A DNA stretch of 64,000 bases from Kalmusia sp. IMI 367209. Lineage: Eukaryota > Ascomycota > Dothideomycetes > Pleosporales > Didymosphaeriaceae. Below are positions 12,120-22,856 of the stretch, in pieces. The notes under the pieces were generated by a model. That model saw only the letters and a program-made list of their open reading frames with translations. It had not been told where the DNA came from and ran no database searches. Location: contig JAPEUQ010000005.1 of the NCBI GenBank assembly GCA_027946365.1, forward strand, positions 620,001-684,000, given 5' to 3'. Position 1 is the stretch's first letter. Each line of letters opens with the position of its first letter. A program made the translations under genes and the position numbers.

Positions 12120-12330
12120 AGAGGATATAAATATGTTCTTAGCGTGTTTATATCCTATTCATCTCCTAATTGTAAACGCCTCCGTCTCTCAAGCAAATCT
12201 AGCTCCTTTTCCTTAATAGCTTACTACTCTACCTTTAGCTTAGTTTTTAATAGTTCTAATTCAATCTACTACCTTCGCTGATCTATTTCTTACTAAGAAA
12301 ATTGCCCAATAGTCCTAATAGAACGTGTTA
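12120..12330 (-). pseudogene. Possible RIP-degraded coiled-coil reading frame inside the element
   Basis: On the minus strand one frame reads as a charged coiled coil if TAG/TAA codons are regarded as former CAG/CAA (Gln) codons. Visible stretches are IELELLKTKLKVE and AIKEKELDLLERRRRLQLGDE, separated by such stops. At least seven stops, every one TAG or TAA, fall between 12120 and about 12300, which is the signature expected from C-to-T RIP mutation of Gln codons. It may be the remnant of a transposase C-terminus, but the family is not identifiable. Confidence 0.4.
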
Positions 12331-15300
12331 GTAATATGTTCTAAACGGATTATAGAATATTTATAAGGTGCACCTAGTAGATGGCCTTTATGAGCTAGAT
12401 CTTAAAGTTGAACTTCCTCGTGAGTTTTGCCGTAAGCCCCTACGCCGAATAATACTACTTAAGGATGCTCTAACAAAAAAAGAGTTAGGGTTAATAAAAT
12501 TCTCAGGCTGTTCCTTAATAGCTAAAGTACGACGCTATTCTAAAATGCGTTAGAAACACGTTTAGATCCTGTTTGGAATGTTATAAAGTATTACCTACTT
12601 TCACGAGCATATGACTACTGAAATCAAGCTACTAGAGACGTATCTCTCTATCTATGAGATACTCCAAAGCTCTAGCGAGTATTATACTAATCTATATCAC
12701 GCCTATTAAGCCTTTCACCACTAGAACACCTTAGGAACATGCTTAGAACGAGTTAGGAATATCTTAAGAACTTACTTTAAGATTATAGCTAGTATCCTTT
12801 ACTTTTTACTAGTTATATTTGACTTATTTACACTTTGCTCAACAGCATTCGTATGATGCCGTAACGTAGTAAAGATAATAGGGTTAATTAATAAGTAAGC
12901 CTCATTAAGCCTACCTATAATAAGTGGATAGCGCTTATACCTAGCCTATTCTTTGATAGGAGCTTCTTCATACTCTATAACGTGTTAGTAAGATGTTGTA
13001 AACATGTTCTAAATATAATAAATACTAATTAAAAGATCGCAAAGCTGATTATACTCAGTAGTAGTTTAATAGGTTAATAAAGATTTCATGCGTAACTATA
13101 ACTCATAGTTTATAGATACCAGAGTAGTTATACTTCTAAAGAAGTGTATAAGACAGAATACTACTGTCTTTTATATATACCATGCTAGTGGTCTAGCTTA
13201 TGGATCGATAGAATGGAGATATTACCTAAATCCTAGGAATATGCTTAGAACATGTTTTAAATATGTTGTGGCAGCTTACCTAGAAATTGGCCGCTATATA
13301 TATTAAGGGCGATTAACGTAAACGAACAATCTTCGCTAAAGGTAATATGGGACCAGGATAGCTTCTTGTCCAACACGTTCTCAACGTGTTTGAAAAGCCT
13401 TTGGAATGCCTTGAAATAGCTTTCTTGGTCCTGTTTCTCGATATATACTCTCGCGAGGGTGATAACTATTTAAGTCAATAACCTATTCTAAACGTGTTCC
13501 AGACGTGTTTACTTTTACCATATTCCCTAAGGAATTTTCTAATTATCATTTCGTTCAGATTTCGCTACTTAATTCATTTAAAAGAGACATCAACTTCAAA
13601 ATTCTCTTGTATTGATAGAATCTGAGCTTGTCCTTTAGTAAAGCATATAATCTGAATCCCAGAGGCATCATTATATATACCTTAGATATATCGCTATGTA
13701 ATTACGTTAGTAACACCTTTGCAACGCGTTTAGAACACATTTACGTATATCTACTACCGTCCTATGTCTTTGCTCATATTTAAATACTACGCCTGCAAAA
13801 TCTCATCCTTAAGGCTAATAGATAATTCGCTGTTTACGTATAATTACTAATATTCGATTAAGGTTATTAAACGAAATATAAAGATTTTATAATATTTAAA
13901 TATTATTCTGTTGATAGTATTACTGAAGCAAGGGCTCCGAAGAAATATATCTAGAGAAGGTTATTAATACGTTATAAATAGCTTTTAAACATGTTCTAAA
14001 CCTATTGTCAACCCTAGGTCTCTTATAGATTTTATAAGCTCCATAATCTCATAGATAATAGATCCTGGCGGCTTATTTGGTGGCGGTGGTAGGTATATAT
14101 GCTCTCTAATTAATATTAAAAGGATATATGGTATAGTAAGAAGGTCCTTAGGTATAAATAAATAGAAGACTACATTACAGGTTTTTATAAGAAGTTTTCT
14201 AGGGCCTTATGGATGGTTAATACCTGTTAAATAGTTTAGAACGCGTTTAGAACTTATTTTAAATGGCTTACTATAATTCTTTCTTCGACAGCTTCGTTAT
14301 TCTGTTATATAACAGCTAGTTGAAGAAGTAGTACTTTCCTTTATAGAGGATAGCAGTTCTTCTAGATAAGATATATTATATTTTATAATAAAGGATAATA
14401 ATTTTAGTAAATGAGGGTTCTTTGCTGTATCGTATAATTCTCACAGCATAAGAAATACTGGGGTTAGTTATTAATATCCTAAGACGTTAGGAACGTGTTT
14501 ATATTATGTTTATAATATAATTTTAAGGTAGTTACCTATATTGTACCTTGCTTTTCGTAAACGTAGTACACATATAGGTTGTTAGTCTATACAGGCAATT
14601 CCTTGCTAGAATCGTCTTTAAAGGCTTATGAATAGACTATTTATAGTAAGTATATTTATAACACGCTCTAAACGTGTTACGAACGCGTTTATATCTTAAC
14701 GAATTAGGTTAGGATCTAAGTAATCAATAACCTACTAAAGCTCTTAGATTAATCTCTAAATAGAATCCTCTACTTTAGTATATGTTAACGTTTGTAAGGT
14801 ATTATGAATATATTTACAATGTAATATATCTATACAACGTAACTTCCATTTTATTCCTCAGGCGCCATTTAAGAAAGGTGAGGTTACTGTAGTTGCTTAA
14901 TAGATTTGGCTCCAGCTATATTGCACCTATTAAAGCGCAATCATATTAGTATATATATAGAATACCTTATAAACATCTTAATAACGTGTTTTCGTATAGT
15001 AGACGCTACTTTGTATGGGATTATATTGAGAACATGTTAGGAACTACTTACTAATACCTGTTTAAGATTGAGGATATCAGTTGTATTTATATAGTATATA
15101 TAGCCATCCTTATATGTTTATGGATATTCTAGTATATATAAAGCAAATTCGAGCTCTGCAGTAATAAGGGGCTAAACTATACTATGGTAAGTATAATGGG
15201 CGCCGTAGGTTCCTCCTAAAAGAATGTTAACGTGTTATAAACATGTTTAGAATATCATAGTTTTAATCTACCTCTTCCTCTAATATGGTAGTGTTTGACT

Positions 15301-15408
15301 CTTCAATCTCTAGGTTAACTTGTTGTAAAATACTATCCTTAATATCAGGTAGCTCGGAGATATCCATTTGGTAAGGAATAGCCTTAGAACATGTTTAGAA
15401 TATGTTAC
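12321..15408. repeat. About 17 dispersed arrays of an 11-bp unit (consensus GAACRYGTTTA)
   Basis: Arrays of two to five head-to-tail units with an exact 11-bp pitch recur through the element. Clear examples: 12321-12364, 12542-12585, 12724-12778 (five units), 12978-13021, 13237-13269, 13371-13425 (five), 13479-13511, 13700-13743, 13965-14008, 14217-14271 (five), 14481-14524, 14659-14702, 14960-14992, 15030-15062, 15228-15260 and 15376-15408; 14785-14830 is weaker. The core varies among CGCG, CGTG, CACG, CATG and TATG, which are all related by transitions, so an ancestral AACGCGTT is plausible. Gaps between arrays are mostly 100-250 bp. None was noticed outside the element. Confidence 0.85.
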
Positions 15409-15481
15409 CATAGGTTGCGATATGTGAAGAATTACAAAATATAGAGGGCAAAAGAATACTATCATAAAGTGAAAATTTTTT

Positions 15482-15595
15482 ATTAGTAAAGCTTAGCTGA
15501 CTGGTCGGTTAATTTAAAAGCCAAGCCTACTGCTTGGCACGAGGAAGCTCGGACCCCACCAGTAGGCTTGGCTTTTTGACCAGTCGGCTGAGCTG
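15482..15595 (-). repeat. Right terminal inverted repeat
   Basis: Inverted copy of 11976-12089 with three transition differences. The element ends at ..GAGCTG followed by TA. Confidence 0.92.
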
Positions 15596-15597
15596 TA

Positions 15598-17044
15598 TCC
15601 TGGTTGGCTTCCGCCCGGGTCGAAATGTCCCGTCCGTCCCAGCGATCTCAAACTGTCAATCGTCGCGTCTCGGCACGAACGCCTTCGTCGGACCCTGGCC
15701 AACACTCATCATGCACCTGGCGCTGACAGAAGCATTGTTGACGACGGCTATACAATACGGCTAGCATGCCCTGGAGGTCGAGGATTGCAGCAAGGCGACG
15801 CCGCGCAGAGCCAGCCGAACACGACCTCGTTCGGCCCACTGGACACGCAGGACAGTTGCAAGATGTTTCAACCATTCGCATTGTGCCCTCCATGGCCCTC
15901 CATGGCGCATCCCTGCGTTGCCGGCCTTCGTTCATGCCAGATGCCCGCCTTCCCAGTTCGTAGGGCCGGACTTGCCGGTCCGACAGCGCTGGTGCTGTAC
16001 AAGTCCGAGCCCATTTGTAGTCTATAGATTGCTTGCAGTCACACGCCGGACTGCCGTCAGCCCTCGAGTCTCTGGTGCGTGGTGCCGCTTGCTTCAACGA
16101 GGAAAGACACGCAGCGGTACGAAGACAGCGGTACGAAGGCAGAGGACACGCAAGACTTGTTGTGCAGCATCGCCGCAACAAGGCGTTCCTGCCCGCCAGG
16201 CCCGGCCACTGGTGTTTGGTGCTTGGTGCTTGGTGCTTACCAGAGCCCCTGGTGCTGCGGCGCGGATACGTTTATAGAGTCTGACGCTCATCACAACGTG
16301 AAGCGCGGCGGGCCCTTTGGGAGGGCTGCTCGCCGGGCTGTGCCCGCCCGCTGACGCCCTGCACACGAGAGGCACTTGCGTCGTCTGCCTTCTCCGAGAC
16401 GGTTCCAAGCCCGCGCGTGTGGGCAGCGTAGATAGAAGCCTTGAATATAGTCCCCGAGAGCCTACACCTTTGCTACCTTTCTGACCCTCCGACTTTTTGA
16501 CCTCGTCTGCTCGGCGCTCGCTGCATGCAGCTTCCGAGCAGTGGAAGACCCCTAAAGACGCTAATTTCCGCCCGAGCTCATCCTGTGCCAAAGGACGCGC
16601 TGGACAAAACGGTGCCGCCCCGGCCGAATCCGCTACTGCCACCCGTGCTCGGTCAGCAACATTGGAATCATCAGAAAGACGCAAACCTTCTCTTCGCTAT
16701 TTCGCCGCCTTCGTCTTTGCCTGGATGGACTGACGCTGTCTGCGCCGCTTCCCTCGCAGCATCGCCGCCCCGTCACCGCTCGCTCCGCCCCATGCTCTAG
16801 GAGACGTCGCTCACTCGCGTTCCGCTAGCCTCACCTCCGTCCTCGTCGAAAGCGAACACAACACCTTTCTCTTCTGCGACTCCGCCTCTCGGGTCCTCCT
16901 CGTATCATTCTCCTCGTTCACTCTCTGCGTAGAGCACGGCGAATTGGCGTATAGCGCGTCGTGAAGCCTTTCCGGCTGAGGCCGGACAGCAGCGATCCCA
17001 GCAGCAACCCCCCGAGTCTCCGTCTTCCGCTACGTTGCGCGACC
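15598..17044. other. Intergenic and 5' UTR region upstream of the flippase gene
   Basis: Normal-GC DNA beginning right after the mobile element. Frames of up to 196 codons occur on both strands but have no motif and are not annotated. A short GGTGCTTG repeat (about 3.5 copies) lies at 16211-16240. The last few hundred bases are C/T-rich, as is common in fungal promoters and 5' UTRs. Confidence 0.55.
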
Positions 17045-20000
17045 ATGGGCCCGCAACCAGACGAAGACACCTTGGAGGTGACAAATCCCGTGAAGCGGAT
17101 ACGATGGGCAACCCACCGCGCGACGGGAGTCAAGGCTGCGAACAAGCGCCTTTCGCTGAAGGAGCGTTTACACCGGCGGGTAGGGTCCAACAGCGAGAAG
17201 AAAAGGGACTCATTAGGGAAAGAAACTGGTCCAACCGAGAATGGCGACGTTGCTAGCTCCCAGGCAGACAGCGACGAGCAGGACGCTGGCCGCACCATCT
17301 ACTTCAACATCAAGCTTCCTCCACACGAGTGCGACGAGGAGGGACTACCACTCGCTCACTACGCGCGAAACAAGATAAGAACGGCAAAATACACGCCAAT
17401 AAGTTTTATACCCAAGAATTTGTGGTTGCAATTCCACAACATAGCGAACATGTACTTCTTGTTCATTATCATTCTAGGCGTATGTTCTCCTTCGCGTGCT
17501 CTCTGCTATTTGCGCTAATTGGTCTCTTATTGTAGATTTTCCCAATTTTTGGTGCCTCGAATCCTGCGCTCAATGCTGCGCCCTTGATCGTGATTCTCTC
17601 TGTCACGGCCATCAAAGACGCTTACGAGGATTGGCGCAGGACCGTACTGGACAACGAACTGAATAATGCCCCTATCCATCGATTGGTTGAGTTTAACAAC
17701 GTAAACACTGCCGGCGATACGGTCTCTTTATGGCGAAAATTCAAAAAGGCCTGCACCAAAGCCATCGTCTCATTTTATCGCTTTTGGAAGTACAGGTCAT
17801 CTGGAAAAGGCAAGGGAACCTCGCAACAAGATGGGGAGTCGCGCCGATCCATTGAAACCCGACGAGCTTCTGTCATCTCCCATAGGTCTTCTTATGCTGG
17901 TCAGCATGATGTCGGAGATATACAGATGACACCGGTCCCATCGCCCCTTCCCGGCCAATCCCCGCGCCATTCACCGCCACCTCTATCGGCAGGAGGGCAC
18001 ACGGACGTTCAAGAAAATGACAAGATACGTGGGCCAGGGCACAACCACGCTTCCAAATTCTGGGGTAGTGTGATCGACCCGTATAAGACAACCCCAGACA
18101 AGGCCCGGTTCAAGAAAGATGCTTGGAAGAATGTGCAAGTTGGTGACTTTGTCCGTGTCTACAACGACGAGGAATTCCCGGCAGATGTGGTGGTCCTTTC
18201 TACCTCTTCTGACGATGGAGCCTGTTACGTGGAAACAAAAAATCTTGATGGCGAGACTAATCTTAAGGTCCGCAATGCCCTTCACTGCACACGTGATGTA
18301 AAGCATGCGCGACATTGCGAGCGATCAGAGTTCTGGATTGAGAGCGAAGCCCCGCATTCCAACCTTTACTCCTACAACGCTGTCATTCGCTGGAAGCAGC
18401 ACAATGCTAAAGACCCGAATGCGGAACCGTATGAAATGGCCGAGCCGATTTCTATCAACAATCTCCTACTCCGTGGATGTCAACTACGTAACACTGAGTG
18501 GGTTTTGGGAGTGGTGGTCTTCACTGGAGAAGAATCAAAGATTATGCTGAACTCGGGTATAACTCCGAATAAGCGTGCCAAAATCAGCAAGGAGCTCAAC
18601 TGGAATGTCATTTACAACTTCATCATCCTGTTCGGCATGTGCCTTGTGTCGGGTATCGTTTTGGGTGTCTTCTGGGCCAAACCTGACACCTCACACGCAC
18701 TCTTCGAATTTGGATCCTATGGCCACAACCCTGCTACCGACGGTGTCATCGCCTTTTGGGCTAGTGTGATTCTATTCCAGAACTTGGTCCCCATCTCCCT
18801 TTACATCACCCTGGAAATCATCCGGACGCTCCAGGCTGTCTTCATCTACAGTGACGTCAAAATGTATTATGCCGAGATTGACTATCCGTGTACTCCTAAA
18901 TCATGGAACATCTCTGACGACGTTGGCCAAATCGAGTACATCTTCTCGGACAAGACTGGTACCTTGACCCAAAATGTCATGGAGTTCAAGAAATGCTCCG
19001 TCAACGGTGTTCCGTATGGAGAAGCGTACACAGAAGCACAGGCAGGCATGCAGCGAAGACAGGGTATAGACACTGAGACAGAAGGCGCTCGCGCGCGCGA
19101 ACAGATTGCGCGCGATCGCACGCGTATGATCGGTCGCATCAGGAAAATGCACAACAACCCGTATCTCTGGGACGATGACCTGACGTTTGTGGCTCCTGAT
19201 TTCATCGAAGATCTAGCTGGGGACTCGGGCCAAGAACAAAAACAGGCCAATGAGCAATTTATGCTGGCCCTCGCTCTATGTCACACCGTGGTGACGGAAC
19301 GAACGCCCGGCGATCCTCCCAAGATCGAGTTCAAAGCACAATCTCCTGATGAGTCTGCGCTGGTGGCCACGGCTCGTGATGTGGGCTTCACCTTTGTTGG
19401 CCGAGAGGACGATCGACTCATCATCAACGCGCTTGGTGAAGAACGCCGTTATACAGTGCTCAACACTCTCGAATTCAACTCGACACGAAAGCGAATGAGT
19501 GCAATCATACGTATGCCTGACGGCAGGATTATACTATTCTGCAAAGGAGCCGATAGCATGATCTATTCTCGACTGGTACCTGGTGAGCAGCGAGAGCTGC
19601 GTGCAACAACCGGTGAACATTTGGAGATGTTCGCCAGGGAAGGTCTCCGTACTCTTTGCATTGCCCAAAGAGAGATCTCGGAGGAAGAATACCAGGAGTG
19701 GAATAAAGATTACGACATTGCTGCAAACGCTGTTGCCGGCCGTGAGGAGAAGCTCGAGGAAGTATCTGACCGGATTGAGAACAATCTCTGGCTCATAGGA
19801 GGTACTGCTATCGAAGACAAGCTGCAAGACGGGGTCCCTGATTCAATCTCACTGCTCGGCAAGGCTGGGATCAAACTTTGGGTGTTGACCGGAGACAAGG
19901 TGGAGACTGCTATCAACATAGGATTTTCTTGCAATCTCCTCGACAACGACATGGATTTGATCATTCTTAAAGTGACTGACGAGAGCTTGGCAACAGCCGA

Positions 20001-21815
20001 GGCCATTCTTGACGAGAAACTCGCTATATTCGGTATGACAGGGTCTCAAGAAGAATTGGACGCTGCGCAAAATGACCACGTACCACCACCACCCACTCAC
20101 GCTATTGTCATCGATGGGGACAGCTTGAAACTAGTGTTGGATGATTCGATGAAGAGGAAGTTCCTCCTACTTTGCAAGCAGTGCCGAGCTGTTTTGTGCT
20201 GCAGAGTCAGCCCAAGTCAAAAGGCTGCTGTTGTGAACATGGTCAAGACTGGTCTAGATTGTCTTACTCTTGCCATCGGAGATGGTGCCAATGACGTTGC
20301 CATGATTCAGGAGGCTCACGTTGGTGTCGGTATTGCTGGTGTGGAAGGCCGGGCCGCAGCTATGTCTTCCGATTATGCAATCGGTCAATTCCGATTCCTG
20401 ACCCGGCTTGTGCTTGTTCATGGTCGTTGGTCATATCGTAGGTTGGCTGAGTGTATTGCGAACTTCTTCTACAAGGTCAGTACGGTAGTATCATCAAGAT
20501 GCGTCATGCTAACAATAAGCAGAATGTTGTTTGGACGTTCGCCCTCTTCTGGTACCAGATCTACACCAATTTTGACAGTCAGTACATCTTTGATTACAGC
20601 TACATTGTGTGGTTCAATTTGGCCTTCACATCATTGCCCGTCATTCTTCAGGGTGTGTTGGACCAAGATGTCGACGATCGTGTATCACTAGCTGTTCCTC
20701 AACTTTACACTAGAGGTATCGAGAGAAAGGAGTGGTCACAGCTCAAGTTTTGGTAAGTTCTCACCTCAATGGCTACAGCATGTACGGTATTAACATCGGG
20801 TAGGATGTACATGCTTGATGGTATCTATCAATCGGCAATCTCTTTCTTTTTTGTCTACATGGTCATGTACCCCGCTACATTTGTCACAGAGAACGGCCTG
20901 GACATTGCCGAACTAAAACGCATGGGCATCATCGTTGCAACCATCGCCGTGTGTGCAGCCAACTTCTACGTGTTGTTCAACACTTATCGCTGGGATTGGC
21001 TGATGGTCCTGGTCGTCGTCATTAGCACGCTGATCATATGGTTCTGGACTGGCATCTACACGAGCTTCACCGCAAGTGCTCAATTCTACAAAGGCGGTGC
21101 AGAGGTTTATGGCTCATTGGTCTTCTGGGCAATTCTTTTACTGGCGGTCATTGCTTGTCTGCTCCCGAGATTCGCCGTCAAGTCTGTCCAAAAAATATAC
21201 TTTCCGCTCGATGTCGACATTATACGAGAACAAATCAAGCAGGGAAAGTTCGATTACCTCAAGGAAACCGACGCGTACCTCCCGCCACCACCGGACAAAG
21301 GTATTTCTAAGGTCTCCTTGGACGCTTCGAAATACAAGGCCGCAAATGCCCAGGACGGCGATGACGATGTCCGCCCCATATACCCACCTTCTGTTGCACC
21401 TACTGCAACTACCCACAACCCTAGGAGCCAAAACGGTAGCGGTAGTACAGACTACACATTCCGACGATCCCTAGAAGGCATCCCACAGCACCGCATATCA
21501 ATGGATCGACCGCGACCGTCTTATGATCGTGCACGAATGTCGATGGATCGTGTTCGACCCAGTTTCGAAGCTAGCAATGACTTCACTTCTGCTGCGATGC
21601 TGACGCGCATGGAATCAGCGCACAGCCGCAACAGTATCGGTGCTCAACCCCAAACAAGCGGTTACATTGCGAGCCGTCTACGAAACGCATTCCGGAGACC
21701 GACAGTTACTCGAGAGGAAGCACCAGATCTGCAGAATAGTGAACAGCCTCCTGTTCCTGCAGTGCATCATAGCGATGATCCCCCACGAAGTCCACCGCGC
21801 AGCCCGCCCCGATGA
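17045..21815 (+). CDS. dnfA: P4-type phospholipid flippase, Dnf1/Dnf2 (DnfA) class
   Basis: Membrane ATPase that moves phospholipids from the outer to the cytosolic leaflet at plasma membrane, endosomes and polarised tips, normally with a Cdc50/Lem3 subunit. Exons 17045-17479, 17536-20475, 20523-20752 and 20804-21815 give 1538 residues, near the length of yeast Dnf1. The start ATG lies in CGACCATGG. Domains in order: Arg/Lys-rich N-terminus; first helices with PKNLWLQFHNIANMYFLF and AIKDAYEDWRRT; actuator loop with DGET at 383-386; phosphorylation motif DKTGT with acceptor Asp617; nucleotide-binding domain (KGADSMIYSRL); hinge GDGAND at about 1060-1065; then the last transmembrane helices. 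The roughly 220-residue cytosolic tail contains five evenly spaced RxS-hydrophobic-acidic motifs (Ser1424, 1434, 1441, 1448, 1455), which match the flippase-kinase Fpk1 consensus. Dnf1/2 class is chosen over Drs2 or Neo1 from the N-terminal core and long tail. Confidence 0.95.
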
Positions 21816-22856
21816 TGCGACTCACGCCCAACACATAATTACACATTCCTTCTGACGACCACTTGTACATAACACGGCTATCGGGATTGCGGATCGAAAT
21901 CCCCATGCAAAAATCATTTCTTACTACTTGTCTATCGATATTACACACCATGGGTCGGCGTTACCTAGACCATCGCGCTTGATCGGTTCTCCATCTTTTT
22001 GCATTGCTTTACTTTTGGATTTCGACTTAACACGGCCTCTGAAGTGGGTCGAAACGCTTCGACTAGGTAGTGAAGCGGGGCGGCTGGGTATTTTTTTTTA
22101 GCTCACGTCGCTGTGTTACCCGACATTGTTTTCTTCGTTTTGTGATATATCTCTGCTCTTGCGGAAGTTGGAGCTGACTTGAGTGACAATTGCGATACTT
22201 CTTGGGTTGAAGGGGAGGATACCAGTGTTCGAGGATGAAGGGTGTTGTAGATAAGTAATGATCGTCTGCATTCGTGGGCTTGCAAATGAGTTAAATAATC
22301 TCCATCATATTCTGTCGATATCGTGAAACCCTTGTGCTCTGTAGTGGAAATAATGTATGATGGTGCAAGGCCAGAGACTCCAGGGTTCACAAGCATGTGC
22401 TAAATGGGCTTGGCAACACCCCGGTCTGGTGGACGCGCACTAGCCTGAGCGCGTCACGTCCGCGGCTGCGGCTTCTCTTTGTGCGCCAGATCCCTGCTTA
22501 TTTGACTGACTTTCTTCAACCCACCTATTGTCCTTTGGCCTCTCTCACCTGCTGGAACGAGCACTAACTGTCTTCTCTCACAACAGGTCGCCTGCGCTCG
22601 AGAGCGTCTATAAAAACGACCCTCTCCCCAGCCCTATCAGCCCCACCGTCACTCGTTTGTTCCAACCCAGCACGAGACAGGCGCCCTTCTCTCTACATCT
22701 AGCTATAGCACATAGTCTTGTCTCCAAACAGTCGGGTGTCACGTTGAATAGCCTGCCTGCGTCCGCCATTCAGCTCGGGCAATGCCCAGTAGCAGTTGAT
22801 AAAGGTGGGAGAAGCACTCACCGTCCGCGGGAGTGCCAACGGCATCTTCAAACACT
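21816..22856. other. Intergenic region between flippase and Sen1 genes
   Basis: 3' flank of the flippase gene and promoter/5' UTR of Sen1. Frames at 22103-22396 and 22528-22872 are not supported; the latter runs over the Sen1 start in another frame. Nothing else recognised. Confidence 0.55.

Larger units (their letters stand above)
11976..15595. mobile_element. 3.62-kb AT-rich non-autonomous element with 114-bp terminal inverted repeats
   Basis: Seen directly: positions 11976-12089 and 15482-15595 are inverted copies of each other, with no length difference and three differences, all transitions. Both outer ends begin CAGCTCAGCC, and both are flanked by the dinucleotide TA (11974-11975 and 15596-15597). 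A TA duplication with CAG-starting ends is typical of Tc1/mariner/pogo-type DNA transposons. The interior is strongly AT-rich, rich in stops in all frames, and holds about 17 arrays of an 11-bp repeat. Flanking DNA is of normal GC content, so the compositional change coincides with the inverted ends. No intact transposase is present. It could be a degraded autonomous element, a large MITE, or unrelated DNA trapped between two inverted MITEs. Confidence 0.85.

Noticed and set aside
12321..15408. CRISPR-like array
   Set aside because: Repeats are 11 bp, vary in copy number per cluster and have unequal spacers in a fungal nuclear genome; not compatible with CRISPR.
12321..15408. p53-type response elements, because the decamer resembles RRRCWWGYYY
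   Set aside because: Fungi lack p53; the resemblance follows from the palindromic core.
16094..16684. 196-codon minus-strand frame upstream of the flippase gene
   Set aside because: Low-complexity Ala/Arg/Ser composition, with the opposite strand open at the same place; no family resemblance.
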